Positions 1-9,806 are shown, numbered from the stretch's first letter. The stretch: 64,000 nucleotides of DNA from Nitrosospira sp. 56-18 (GCA_001899235.1 MKVR01000050.1:180765-244764); one strand, 5' to 3'. Translations and numbers: made by a program. The notes: generated from the letters alone by a model not told the origin.

Positions 1-1097
1 ACGAGGGGCTGTTCCCCGCCGCCCATCCACTGCATTCTTCCCGCCACGGGCGAGACATGCTGCAATGCGCAAGCCGCATCCTCCAGTTCGAAACCGCCTG
101 CAAGCATTACAGCCAGGACCCCAAGCAAATTCGAAGCGTTGAAGTCTCCTACCAGATCAGTCTTGAAAGCAAAATGCGCTCCTTCAAACTCGATGCCGAA
201 TTCCAGCCCCCGAGGAGTGGACTTGAGATTCCGTCCGAGAAGAACCGGGAATTCATCGGTATCACGAAGCTGAACCAGCGATTCACCGAATCCATAGCCA
301 AGTATCCGCGCAGCCGACCCCTTGAGCTGCCGTGCAAGGCCGATGCCAAATGGATCATCGAGATTGAGGATGGCCCACTTCAGCCCGGGCCAGCGGAACA
401 GGCGTGCTTTAGCGGCAGCATAGCGCTCCATGTCGCCGTGATAATCCAGATGGTCCCGCGACAGATTGGTAAGCAGCGCGACCGCGAAGGCGGCGCCGCC
501 GACACGCTGCTGGACGAGCCCATGGGATGAAACCTCCATGGCAACGCATTGTGCGCCATGGTCCAAAAGCTCCGCCATCTTGCGTTGCAGGAGCACCGCA
601 TCCGGAGTGGTATTGGGGATCTGTTCAAGCTTATCCAGGAATCCGGTTCCCAGCGTGCCTATGATGCCAGTCTTTTTTCCCAGTTCAGTCAGAGCCTGGG
701 CAATCCAGTGGCTGCACGAAGTCTTGCCATTCGTTCCTGTGATACCGATCAGCCACAATTTCGCGGAGGGATGACCATATACATGGTCTGCGATGATGCC
801 GGCATTGGATCGCAAGCCGGCGACGGGCAAATTTGGGACATTCCATGACGGATTCCATGTAAAGCCCTCGTGCTCCCACAGCACCGCGTTCGCTCCTCCA
901 GCGATAGCCTGGGGTATGAAATCCCGTCCATCGGATCTGCATCCGGGGTAGGCTACAAACGTGTCTCCGGTCCCTACCATGCGGCTGTCCGTAACAAGGC
1001 TTGCAATTTCAACTTCCAGCCTGTCCAGAACACGCGGATCGAACCTTTCCGGCACCGCCGCATCTCTCTTTTCGTCCACTGCCGATCTGTAACTCAC
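1..1097 (-). CDS. murE: UDP-N-acetylmuramoyl-L-alanyl-D-glutamate ligase MurE, C-terminus cut off by window edge
   Basis: Reverse strand reads GTG-SYRSAVDEKRDAAVPERFD...LVTDSRMVGTGDTFVAYPGC...LIGITGTNGKTSCSHWIAQAL...LTNLSRDHLDYHGDMERYAAAKARLF; Mur ligase GTNGKT P-loop; GTGA overlap with the ftsI stop; dcw synteny. Confidence 0.9.
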   Translation of the reverse strand, partial: MSYRSAVDEKRDAAVPERFDPRVLDRLEVEIASLVTDSRMVGTGDTFVAYPGCRSDGRDFIPQAIAGGANAVLWEHEGFTWNPSWNVPNLPVAGLRSNAGIIADHVYGHPSAKLWLIGITGTNGKTSCSHWIAQALTELGKKTGIIGTLGTGFLDKLEQIPNTTPDAVLLQRKMAELLDHGAQCVAMEVSSHGLVQQRVGGAAFAVALLTNLSRDHLDYHGDMERYAAAKARLFRWPGLKWAILNLDDPFGIGLARQLKGSAARILGYGFGESLVQLRDTDEFPVLLGRNLKSTPRGLEFGIEFEGAHFAFKTDLVGDFNASNLLGVLAVMLAGGFELEDAACALQHVSPVAGRMQWMGGGEQPL

Positions 1098-2842
1098 ACA
1101 TCACCCTTCGGCTGGAGCTTCGGCTGGAGCAATGGCGTGGATGACATAACGTTATTCGGTGGAGCGTCGTGCGGTATGTTCGCCATGCGCAAAGCTTCCG
1201 CCATGACCCGGCTGAACACTGGCGCGGCTACCGCGCCGCCGTAATATTGGCCGCCAGATGGCTCGTCCAGCATCACCGCAACGACATATTGTGGATTGGA
1301 AACCGGAGCGTAGCCGACAAAGGTGGAAAGATAGCGTTTTTTTGCATAACCCCTGCCGTCGGGTTTATGAGCAGTGCCAGTCTTGCCAGCCACGCGATAG
1401 CCGCTGACCTGGGCTCGCGGCGCGGTACCTCCCGGTTTAGCCACTGTTTCGAGCATCCTACTCACGGCAAGTGCGGTATCCCTGGATAAAACCTGCTTGC
1501 CCGCGACAGGCTCATCGCGGCGCAGGAGTGAAACCGGCTTTAGCTCGCCCGCGGCGGAAAACAACGTATAGGCTCTCGCGAGTTGCAGCAGGCTCACCGC
1601 AATGCCATGACCATATGACATCGTCGCCTGCTCAATCGGCTTCCAGCTGCGATACGGACGGAGTTTTCCGCTCACCTCGCCGGGAAAACCAGAACCGGTA
1701 GGCGCACCGAATCCCGCATCGCTCAGCATTCCCCATAATGTCTGGGGCGACAATGACAGCGCGATTTTTGCGGAACCGACATTGCTGGATTTCTGTATGA
1801 CTTGCGCCACGGTCAGCGCGTCTTCCTTATGCGCGTCGCGGATTACCCATCTGCCGACTGAAAATGGCTCCGGACCTGTCCGAAACACCGTCTCGGGCTT
1901 CACTTCGCCCGCTTCCAGCGCCGCGGCGACGGTAAACGGCTTCAATGTCGAACCGGGCTCGAACATATCCGTTACCGCTTTGTTGCGCGCGCTCCCTCCG
2001 CCCGCCCTGGTCCGGTTATTCGGGTTGTAGGTCGGAAGATTGACGAGCGCCACGACCTCGCTCGTTTTCGCGTTCAGGACGACGATTCCGCCTGCCTTGG
2101 CCTTGTGCGTCTCGATGGCCCGCTTCAATTCGCGATAAGCCAGGTACTGCACTTTGCTGTCGATGGACAACGCAATATTCTTGCCGGATCTGGGTGCGCG
2201 AACGCCTCCCATATCCTCGATGATGCGGCCTTTGCGATCCTTGATGACGCGGCGGCTGCCGGGACTGCCAGCAAGCTCATCCTGGAACGCCAGTTCGATA
2301 CCTTCCTGCCCCTTATCGTCGATATCGGTAAAACCCACTATATGTGCCGTCAATTCCCCCGCCGGGTAAAATCTGCGGTATTCCCGCTTCAGAAACACAC
2401 CCGTAATATTGAGCTCGACTACCTTTGCCGCGACCTCCGGCGACAAGTGACGCTTCAAATAGACGAAATCGCGCCGCGATCCATCCGGCCGCGAATCCAA
2501 GCGCTTTCGCAGATCCTCGATGTCCAGGCCGATGAGGCTCGCCAGTTCCTTTAATTGCTCTGGAGTCGCATTCAGGTCCTGGGGGCTCGAACATACGGAT
2601 TCCACAGGTGTGCTGATCGCGAGCGGCTCGCCATGCCGGTCAGTGATCATCCCTCTGTACGCGCTCATTTCGAGTACGCGACTGTACCGCGACTCTCCTT
2701 TTTCCTGCAAAAAATCCTTGTTCATCCCCTGCAGATAAGCCGCGCGCGCGATAAGCCCGGCCATTCCCAGCATCAACAGCGCAGCCAGCAGGCGCGAGCG
2801 CACGGTTGGCAGCATGAGCCGCGGTTGATGGCCTCGTTTCAT
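1094..2842 (-). CDS. ftsI: Peptidoglycan D,D-transpeptidase FtsI (PBP3)
   Basis: 582-aa ORF; transpeptidase motifs (FEPGSTLKPFT, SSNVGSAKIA, AGKTGTAHK); between murE and ftsL. Confidence 0.95.
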   Translation of the reverse strand: MKRGHQPRLMLPTVRSRLLAALLMLGMAGLIARAAYLQGMNKDFLQEKGESRYSRVLEMSAYRGMITDRHGEPLAISTPVESVCSSPQDLNATPEQLKELASLIGLDIEDLRKRLDSRPDGSRRDFVYLKRHLSPEVAAKVVELNITGVFLKREYRRFYPAGELTAHIVGFTDIDDKGQEGIELAFQDELAGSPGSRRVIKDRKGRIIEDMGGVRAPRSGKNIALSIDSKVQYLAYRELKRAIETHKAKAGGIVVLNAKTSEVVALVNLPTYNPNNRTRAGGGSARNKAVTDMFEPGSTLKPFTVAAALEAGEVKPETVFRTGPEPFSVGRWVIRDAHKEDALTVAQVIQKSSNVGSAKIALSLSPQTLWGMLSDAGFGAPTGSGFPGEVSGKLRPYRSWKPIEQATMSYGHGIAVSLLQLARAYTLFSAAGELKPVSLLRRDEPVAGKQVLSRDTALAVSRMLETVAKPGGTAPRAQVSGYRVAGKTGTAHKPDGRGYAKKRYLSTFVGYAPVSNPQYVVAVMLDEPSGGQYYGGAVAAPVFSRVMAEALRMANIPHDAPPNNVMSSTPLLQPKLQPKGDV

Positions 2843-3192
2843 GGTTCTGATCGCTCCGCCGGTCTCACCACATCTGAAGCACCCGACCCGGCCGGTACGA
2901 GCACCCGCAAGTGGGAAGCGTCCGGCACCTGCATCAGAAGTTGCTCGATCGCGATTTTTTCAATTCGCGCATGTGTTGCCCACGTGCTCTGCTCCAGTCG
3001 TAATTGATCCCACTCCACCGCAAGCTGTCGCGCCAAGTCCTGCTCTTTCTCGAACTCCACAAAAAGTTTGCGCGCCTCATGCTGTGAAGTAACAACACTC
3101 AGCGCGCAGGCGACGAGAATCAATGTCAGCAGAATATTTACCCTCGTCACGTCATTCTCCGAGAAACAGCGGCGCTTCCCATGCCCCTTCAA
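2839..3192 (-). CDS. ftsL: Cell division protein FtsL
   Basis: Small ORF with N-terminal TM (VNILLTLILVACALSVVTSQHEARKLFVEFEKEQDLARQL); position between rsmH and ftsI. Confidence 0.9.
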   Translation of the reverse strand: MKGHGKRRCFSENDVTRVNILLTLILVACALSVVTSQHEARKLFVEFEKEQDLARQLAVEWDQLRLEQSTWATHARIEKIAIEQLLMQVPDASHLRVLVPAGSGASDVVRPAERSEP

Positions 3193-4139
3193 AACAGGTC
3201 AATTCGTTCCGCTACGCGCATCACCGCGCTTCGAGCCCTGGGATTGGCCGCTATTTCGGCCTCGTCCGGGCGGATTGCTCTGCCTATCAAATGCAATGTG
3301 GGGCGACTCAAAAGCCGCACTTCCTGCAAACGTAATGGCAACTTCCTCGGAAGGACATCGCACTTGGCCGATGCGCGCATGAAGCGCTTCACTATCCGGT
3401 CTTCCAGGGAATGAAAGCTGATAGTCACTAACCTCCCCCCCGCATTCAATATTTCCACGCATTGCGGCAGTGCCAGTGAGAGCTTCTCGAGTTCCTGGTT
3501 GAGATAAAGCCGTATAGCCTGAAAAGTTCGCGTTGCTGGATTCTGCTTTTTCTCCCGCTTATGCGCCGGTATGACGGCAGCCACAATCGATGCGAGCTGA
3601 TGTGTTGTGATGAGTGGCTGCCTCGCCCTAGCCTCAGCAATCGCTCTTGCAATCTGTTTAGCAAACCGTTCTTCGCCATAATTTTTTATCACCTCCTCCA
3701 ACTGTGTCTCCGGAACCGCTTTCAGCCACTCTGACGCCGGAACCCCTTCATCGGGATTCATTCGCATGTCGAGCGGCCCGTCAACCTGGAAACTGAAACC
3801 CCGGCACGCTTCTTCAAGCTGCGGCGAGGACACTCCCAGATCCAGCAAGACCCCGTCCACTCGATCCACACCTAACTGGCACAACATCTCCTTTATTCGG
3901 GAAAAGCTGGCATGGACGATATGAAACCGCCTGTCTTCGATCGCTTTCCCCGCTGCTACCGCAGCCGGATCCCTGTCAAACGCCACCAGTCTTCCGTTAT
4001 TTCCCAGTTGGCTCAATATCAAGCGGCTGTGGCCGCCACGGCCAAAAGTACCATCCACATAGACTCCACCCGGCTTTATCGCCAGGGCTTCCACTGCCTG
4101 GTCCAGTAAAACCGTCGTGTGCGTAGACACGTGAGGCAC
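3189..4139 (-). CDS. rsmH: 16S rRNA (cytosine(1402)-N(4))-methyltransferase RsmH (MraW)
   Basis: HTTVLLDQAVEALAIKPGGVYVDGTFGRGGHSR...; dcw synteny. Confidence 0.95.
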   Translation of the reverse strand: MPHVSTHTTVLLDQAVEALAIKPGGVYVDGTFGRGGHSRLILSQLGNNGRLVAFDRDPAAVAAGKAIEDRRFHIVHASFSRIKEMLCQLGVDRVDGVLLDLGVSSPQLEEACRGFSFQVDGPLDMRMNPDEGVPASEWLKAVPETQLEEVIKNYGEERFAKQIARAIAEARARQPLITTHQLASIVAAVIPAHKREKKQNPATRTFQAIRLYLNQELEKLSLALPQCVEILNAGGRLVTISFHSLEDRIVKRFMRASAKCDVLPRKLPLRLQEVRLLSRPTLHLIGRAIRPDEAEIAANPRARSAVMRVAERIDLF

Positions 4140-4143
4140 CGGA

Positions 4144-4587
4144 TCACAAGGAAAACCCGTGGAGTTCCGGCGGCATCCCGTCCTTGAAAACCAAAGCGCT
4201 TTCTATTTGCAAGCCCCACTTGCCGCTGTCCCACAATTCAAATTTCGTACCCTGCCCCACCAGCATCACGTCTTTAACCAGACCGGCAAACTGGCGTAGC
4301 GTTGGCGGCACCAGAATGCGGCCGGCCCCATCCATTTCGACATCATTGGCATTCCCGACGAGAAGACGCTGCAAACTGCGGGTTTGAGGATTAAAACTCG
4401 AAAGACTGTTGAGCCTTTGCTCGATTGGCTCCCAGGCAGTCTGGGGGTAGATCAGCAAACATCCGGAAGGGTCTGCGGTAATGACCAGTTGGCCCGCGCA
4501 GGAAGATAACAGTTCATCGCGGTATTTCGCTGGCACGGCGAGTCTACCTTTATTGTCGAGACTGATTGATGTGCCACCACGAAACAT
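4144..4587 (-). CDS. mraZ: Transcriptional regulator MraZ
   Basis: FRGGTSISLDNKGRLAVPAKYRDEL...; first gene of dcw cluster. Confidence 0.95.
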   Translation of the reverse strand: MFRGGTSISLDNKGRLAVPAKYRDELLSSCAGQLVITADPSGCLLIYPQTAWEPIEQRLNSLSSFNPQTRSLQRLLVGNANDVEMDGAGRILVPPTLRQFAGLVKDVMLVGQGTKFELWDSGKWGLQIESALVFKDGMPPELHGFSL

Positions 4588-4620
4588 TGCATCCCCTTCT
4601 TAGTAAGCCACGCAAACTTC

Positions 4621-4645
4621 CTCCATTTTTTCCCACTTTTATCCA
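4621..4645 (-). promoter_or_regulatory. Putative MraZ operator: three TGGRN repeats at 10-bp period
   Basis: Minus strand TGGAT-AAAAG-TGGGA-AAAAA-TGGAG upstream of mraZ. Confidence 0.65.
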
Positions 4646-4935
4646 CTGTAATTAAAAAAACCCCCAAAGTCAAGAAAGAATAAGGTTTTTGGATTACGCT
4701 ACAAAGACTTAAACGGGACCAAAATCGGGGAACGATCAGCAAAAAAAGGGTGGTAAAAAAAGAAGAAGCGAGAGGCACAGATCTCCATTTGCTGCCGTCG
4801 GACATCTGCATCGCTGCTTGGAGAGTCAGGGGACAAACAGGAGTGGGCGGGAACGTATGGAACGTATTGTGATTAGGGATACGGGGCGTTATTACGAAGC
4901 GCAGGAAGAGGATATCGTTCTGCCGCGTGGAGCGG

Positions 4936-7131
4936 CTACCGCCGCTCAGCTGATACGACATCGGGCACGCCCTTGATCAATCCCAGAATGCGGCGCAATT
5001 GCGGGATATCGGAAATGGCGATGGTAAACTGCAGTATCGCCGTAGCATCCCGGCTCTGGGTTCGCGTGGCGATTACGTTAACTTTTTCGCGAGACAAAAC
5101 CTGAGCGATGTCACCAAGCAGCCCGTGGCGATCCAGCGCCTTGATGCTGATATCGACCGGATAGGATATGCCCTTTTCGGCATTCCATTGCGCCGTTACG
5201 AGCCGATCCCCACTTTTCTCGACCAACCGTGCCAGACTGGCGCACTCTCGCCGATGTATGGTGATGCCGCGCCCTCGGGTGACGAAACCAGCGATTGGAT
5301 CAGGCGGCACCGGCTTGCAGCACTTTGCCAGCAAGGTGAGCAGCTTGTCCACCCCGACAATGAGCACGCCACCAGATGGCTGACGAACGCTTCCCGCAGT
5401 TACGGGTTTCGGAACTTCGACAGTTGGCGCAACCGTTTCCGGTGCTGTCCTTAGTGCCTCTTCCAGTTGCCTGCTATTGACCTCCCCTCGGGCCAACGCG
5501 GCGAAAAAAGTCTCGATCTTGGTGAACTTGAACCGTGCCGCCAATTTATCCAGTGCCAGCGACATCATTCCATGCCGCTGCAATTCCTTCTCGGCTATTG
5601 CTCGCCCTTGTGCCACGAAATCGCGTTCGCGGGAACTGAACCACTGCCTGACCTTCTGGCGGGCTCGCTGAGTTCTCAGATATCCCAGCAAGGGATTGAG
5701 CCAGTCCCGGCTCGGGCCACCTTGTTTCGCCGCGATTATTTCCACCCGTTTCGCGTTCTGGAGGGAGTAATCAAGCGGCACCATGACACCATCAACCTTT
5801 GCGCCTCGGCAGCGATGACCGAGATCCGTATGCAGTTGATAGGCAAAATCCACCGGTGTGGCGCCCTTGGGCAACGCGATGATCTTTCCTTTGGGGGTCA
5901 GCACATAAATCGTGTCCTGGAATAATGCTGTCCTGAAGTGCTCGGCGAGTTCACCGGCATCATCGACGTCATTTTTCCATTCCAGTATCTGCCTCAGCCA
6001 GGCGATCTTTTCTTCATAAGGCGCATCGCGCTTGGCCCCTTCCTTGTATCGCCAGTGCGCCGCCACACCCATCTCTGAATGCCGGTGCATTTCATGGGTA
6101 CGAATCTGCACCTCAACCACCTTGTCTTCCGGACCGGTTACCGCCGTGTGCAACGAGCGGTAGTCGTTTCCTTTCGGCTTGGCGATATAGTCGTCAAACT
6201 CCCTGGGAACAGGAATCCACAGGTTATGAACCACTCCCAGGGCGGCATAACAGTCCTTTACATCGTTCACAAGAATCCGGACCGCACGCGCGTCATGAAT
6301 CTCGCCGAAATCCACTCCCTTGCGCTTCATTTTTTTGTGAATACTGTATATATGTTTGGGACGTCCTGTTACTTCGGCCGAAATACCAGCCTGCCGCAAC
6401 TCGTGCCGCAGCTTTTCCACCAGCAGAGCAATATAGCGTTCGCGATTGACCCGGGTATCCTCAAGCAGACCGGCTATTTGCCTGTACTTTTCGGGCTCGA
6501 GCACGCGAAACGACAGATCTTCCAGTTCCCACTTTATTTGCCACAACCCCAGGCGACTCGCCAGCGGAGCAAAAATATCCAGCGTTTCGTGCGCGACCAT
6601 CGAACGCCCGGAGATATCATGCGTTGCGACATACCGGATTGTCTGCAACCGATCCGCCAATGCGAGGATGACCACGCGGATATCTTCCGCCATTGCCAGC
6701 AGCATCTTGCGTAGAGCCTCGACTTGCCCGCTCTGATCCGCTGCATTGACGGCATTTCCTTTTCCAAGGGATCGAATGCGGCTCATGCGGAACACCCCTT
6801 CCACCAGGTGAGCCACGACCGCTCCAAATGCGGCAAGCAACTCGTCCTCGTACCGGTCGAGGGTGCGTGGAACATCATGAAGCACGCCGGCTACCAGAGT
6901 ATCGGAATCCACCCGCAACCGTGCAAGAATGCCTACTGTTCCTGTTATATGCTCGCCGAGTGGTTCGCCGGTGGGGAGAAATTTGCCTGCGTAAAGCGGC
7001 TGTGAAAACGCCAGTGCAGGCCGCACGGCTTCAAATTCGCCCGGGGAAAGGATTGATGCCATGTTATCCGGCCAGGAAGAATCATTTGGCTCGCCAGCGT
7101 CAATGGGCAATATTCTGGAAGATGAAATCAT
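4936..7131 (-). CDS. relA: RelA-type (p)ppGpp synthetase; start set at ATG 7131 (MISSSRI) or ATG 7062 (MASILSP) because the ORF-track start at 7200 lies inside a repeat element
   Basis: Synthetase region with REFDDYIAKPKGNDYRSLHTAV (RelA-type EFDD), TGS and ACT domains; degenerate HD motif HDVPRT. Confidence 0.9.
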   Translation of the reverse strand: MISSSRILPIDAGEPNDSSWPDNMASILSPGEFEAVRPALAFSQPLYAGKFLPTGEPLGEHITGTVGILARLRVDSDTLVAGVLHDVPRTLDRYEDELLAAFGAVVAHLVEGVFRMSRIRSLGKGNAVNAADQSGQVEALRKMLLAMAEDIRVVILALADRLQTIRYVATHDISGRSMVAHETLDIFAPLASRLGLWQIKWELEDLSFRVLEPEKYRQIAGLLEDTRVNRERYIALLVEKLRHELRQAGISAEVTGRPKHIYSIHKKMKRKGVDFGEIHDARAVRILVNDVKDCYAALGVVHNLWIPVPREFDDYIAKPKGNDYRSLHTAVTGPEDKVVEVQIRTHEMHRHSEMGVAAHWRYKEGAKRDAPYEEKIAWLRQILEWKNDVDDAGELAEHFRTALFQDTIYVLTPKGKIIALPKGATPVDFAYQLHTDLGHRCRGAKVDGVMVPLDYSLQNAKRVEIIAAKQGGPSRDWLNPLLGYLRTQRARQKVRQWFSSRERDFVAQGRAIAEKELQRHGMMSLALDKLAARFKFTKIETFFAALARGEVNSRQLEEALRTAPETVAPTVEVPKPVTAGSVRQPSGGVLIVGVDKLLTLLAKCCKPVPPDPIAGFVTRGRGITIHRRECASLARLVEKSGDRLVTAQWNAEKGISYPVDISIKALDRHGLLGDIAQVLSREKVNVIATRTQSRDATAILQFTIAISDIPQLRRILGLIKGVPDVVSAERR

Positions 7132-7356
7132 CCTAAATCCGGTAGTTGGACAGGGTGGAGTGTGCGGTTTTTGGAGTCCAGGGCAAGGCGCAACGGCCAT
7201 TCCATTCCAAGGAACTGCAACGCAGCCATGTGCCGCAAATATCGCACAACCCGCCCTGTAGCGAACTCTCCACGCAGGTGAACGTCGAATACCACGGCAA
7301 GTCTTTGTGGATCATGGCTCCAAACTGGAAATGAGCGGTTAACTGCCGGATTCAGG
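7132..7356 (+). mobile_element. MITE-like element, family A copy 1 (225 bp core), TIR CCTAAATCCGGTAGTT / AACTGCCGGATTCAGG, flanked by ATCAT/ATCAA
   Basis: High similarity to 42797..43027; near-perfect terminal inverted repeats; 4/5-bp flanking direct repeat. Confidence 0.85.
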
Positions 7357-7409
7357 ATCAAGAAAATATAGCGCGCAAATTTGTTAACCTGCCGTCCATT
7401 GCCACAAGT

Positions 7410-9806
7410 TTACACCGTACTCGCCTCGTGCCAGTAGCGGCGTTGAAGGATGCGCGAGGTTTCGACCATCATGCCGTTGTCCCCGAAACGCAGCATCACG
7501 GCGCCATCCATATCGCTGCGCAACAGCGTGCTGCCCAGCGTGCGATAACGTTCCAATACCCCGGCCTCAGGATGGCCGAAACGGTTCCGGTAACCTACGC
7601 TGAAAATCACGAGCCGGGGGTCGACCTGGCGCACAAACTCTTCAGTCGAGGAGGTCCTGCTGCCATGGTGAGGCGCCAGCAGTACAGTGGAGCCGAGAAG
7701 AGCAGAATGATGCTTGAGCAATTCATATTCCGTTTTTCTTTCGATGTCGGCCGGCAGTAGAACACTGCCGTAAGCCGTCGTGATTTTCAGCACGCAGCTC
7801 AACCCGTTCGGTTTGATTCCAGGCCTGCCATAGCTCGGACCGGACGGATGCAGGACGTCGAAGCGGACGCCGTCCCAGGACCATGATTGCCCCTCCATAC
7901 ACCTTTCCTTCTCTTCCGCTGCAAGCTGTATCGGATGCCCGGTATCGAGGGAGGAGATCAATCGCTTTACCGGCACCGCTTCCAGCACCGACAGAGCCCC
8001 GCCGCTGTGATCGCTATCCGAATGCGAGACGATCATGGTGTCGAGTTGCTGAATACCTTCGGCACGCAGAAAAGGGACAATTATGCGGCTCCCGCTATCC
8101 GCCTCGGAATTGAAACCGGGACCGGTATCATAAAGCAGCGTATGATTTTTGGTGCGCGCGACAACTGCCAATCCCTGGCCGACATCCAGCACGGTAAGCC
8201 ATAGTTCTCCGGATTTCGGCCTCGCGGGAAGCACGAAAAAGATCGGCAGCAACGCGACTATGCCCAACCAGCGTGACGGAAAACCCGCGACCAGTCCCAA
8301 GCTCCATCCGAACCGGCCGGGCAGCAGCATCCAGGCGACGCCCGCCAGACCGGCCACCACCGCCCACGCTGGTGGCGCGTGCTGGGTCCAGACTGCCTGC
8401 GGCAGATCTCCCAGCCATGCGAGTATCTGCATGCAGCCGTTCAGCACAGCGTGAGCGGGCAGTAAAAGAAACTCGAATGGAGGCAGCGCTCCCAGCAGGG
8501 CCAGCGGCACTACCACCAGGCTTACGAGAGGAATAGCGATTGCATTGGCAAGAGGGGAAACCAGGGACACCTGCTGAAACATTGCCAATAATAGAGGTAT
8601 CAGGCCGAGGGTTATCGCCCATTGCACCCGGATCCATTCTGTCAGCCAGTTGGTTTTACCGATTCGCCCGGTCGATATCAGCAGAATGAGCCCGATGGCG
8701 CCGAATGACAACCAGAAGCCGGGCGCCAGCACAGCCCATGGATCAAGCATCACGACCGCCAGCAGGGCCCAGGCCAATACGGAAGTCGCGGAGGCAAGCC
8801 ACCCCCGCCACAAAGCGAAGGCAACCACTGCCAGCATATAGACAGTGCGCTGGGCCGGAATCGCGAAACCTGCCAATAGCGCATAGCCTAACGCTGCAGC
8901 CAGTCCCGCCAGCACCGCGGCTTTGCGTGCGGGCAACCACATGACGAGCCTTTGGCTCCTGCGCCATGACGCATACATCAGCGTGAAAAACAGTCCCGAG
9001 ACCATGGTGACATGCAATCCGGAAATGCTCATGAGGTGATTCACGCCGGTACGAGTGAATATTTTCCACTGTTCGCGGGGAATTGCGCGCTGATCCCCTA
9101 CCGCGAGCGCGACAAGTATTCCTCGATATTCGTTCTGGGATAATGCCTGTAGAAAATTCTCGCGAATCGTCTGGCGCAAGCGTTCGATACGGTACGGAAC
9201 CTGCCCGGCCATGTCGTCCAGGAGCAGGTTATCTTCGCTCTCCCGCACGTAGCCGGCGGCGCGGATATTACGCTCCAGCGCCCATTGCTCGAAGTCGAAG
9301 CCATGCGGGTTGATGCTGCCGTGAGGTCGCTTGAGGCGTACCGCCAGTCGCCAGCGCTCGCCCGCCCGCAGGTTGCGGTCGAGGAGCCGGGAATCAGCCC
9401 TTTTCTTATTGTCGTACCAGTTGAGGGAAATGTGTGCCGGGACGATGGCGCCAGGGGTCAGCACTTGCTCCACGTCAAAAGTGAATCGCAAACCACGCTC
9501 GCCAGCCTGGGGAAGTTCCGCGATCACGCCTATCAACTGGATATCGCGACCCTCCCATTCATGGGGGAGCGCGTCGGCCAGACGCCAATGGGCAAGCGCG
9601 GCCGCCCAGAAAAATCCCGCGACTGCAAATGAGACAATGAGCAGTATTTTCGAGGCAGCGGCAAGGATGGAAGTATGGGACCGGCATAATAAAAATGCCG
9701 GGGCCGCGCACAGCAGAAGCACCCACACCCAGCCGAGGTAAGGGAGGATCGGCTGTTGCTGCAACAGCCATACCCCGAAGGTGAACGCAACGATGCTTTT
9801 TTGCAT
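7410..9806 (-). CDS. comEC: DNA internalization-related competence protein ComEC/Rec2
   Basis: 798 aa; competence domain (MSISGLHVTMVSGLFF) plus C-terminal metallo-beta-lactamase-like domain (DVGQGLAVVARTKNHTLLYDTGP...SHSDSDHSGG). Confidence 0.93.
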   Translation of the reverse strand: MQKSIVAFTFGVWLLQQQPILPYLGWVWVLLLCAAPAFLLCRSHTSILAAASKILLIVSFAVAGFFWAAALAHWRLADALPHEWEGRDIQLIGVIAELPQAGERGLRFTFDVEQVLTPGAIVPAHISLNWYDNKKRADSRLLDRNLRAGERWRLAVRLKRPHGSINPHGFDFEQWALERNIRAAGYVRESEDNLLLDDMAGQVPYRIERLRQTIRENFLQALSQNEYRGILVALAVGDQRAIPREQWKIFTRTGVNHLMSISGLHVTMVSGLFFTLMYASWRRSQRLVMWLPARKAAVLAGLAAALGYALLAGFAIPAQRTVYMLAVVAFALWRGWLASATSVLAWALLAVVMLDPWAVLAPGFWLSFGAIGLILLISTGRIGKTNWLTEWIRVQWAITLGLIPLLLAMFQQVSLVSPLANAIAIPLVSLVVVPLALLGALPPFEFLLLPAHAVLNGCMQILAWLGDLPQAVWTQHAPPAWAVVAGLAGVAWMLLPGRFGWSLGLVAGFPSRWLGIVALLPIFFVLPARPKSGELWLTVLDVGQGLAVVARTKNHTLLYDTGPGFNSEADSGSRIIVPFLRAEGIQQLDTMIVSHSDSDHSGGALSVLEAVPVKRLISSLDTGHPIQLAAEEKERCMEGQSWSWDGVRFDVLHPSGPSYGRPGIKPNGLSCVLKITTAYGSVLLPADIERKTEYELLKHHSALLGSTVLLAPHHGSRTSSTEEFVRQVDPRLVIFSVGYRNRFGHPEAGVLERYRTLGSTLLRSDMDGAVMLRFGDNGMMVETSRILQRRYWHEASTV

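Noticed and set aside
3429-3437. C7 run in rsmH and a similar C7 run in lolD (about 11223)
   Set aside because: Short homopolymers in housekeeping genes, unlikely to be contingency loci, unlike the C9 in the surface receptor.
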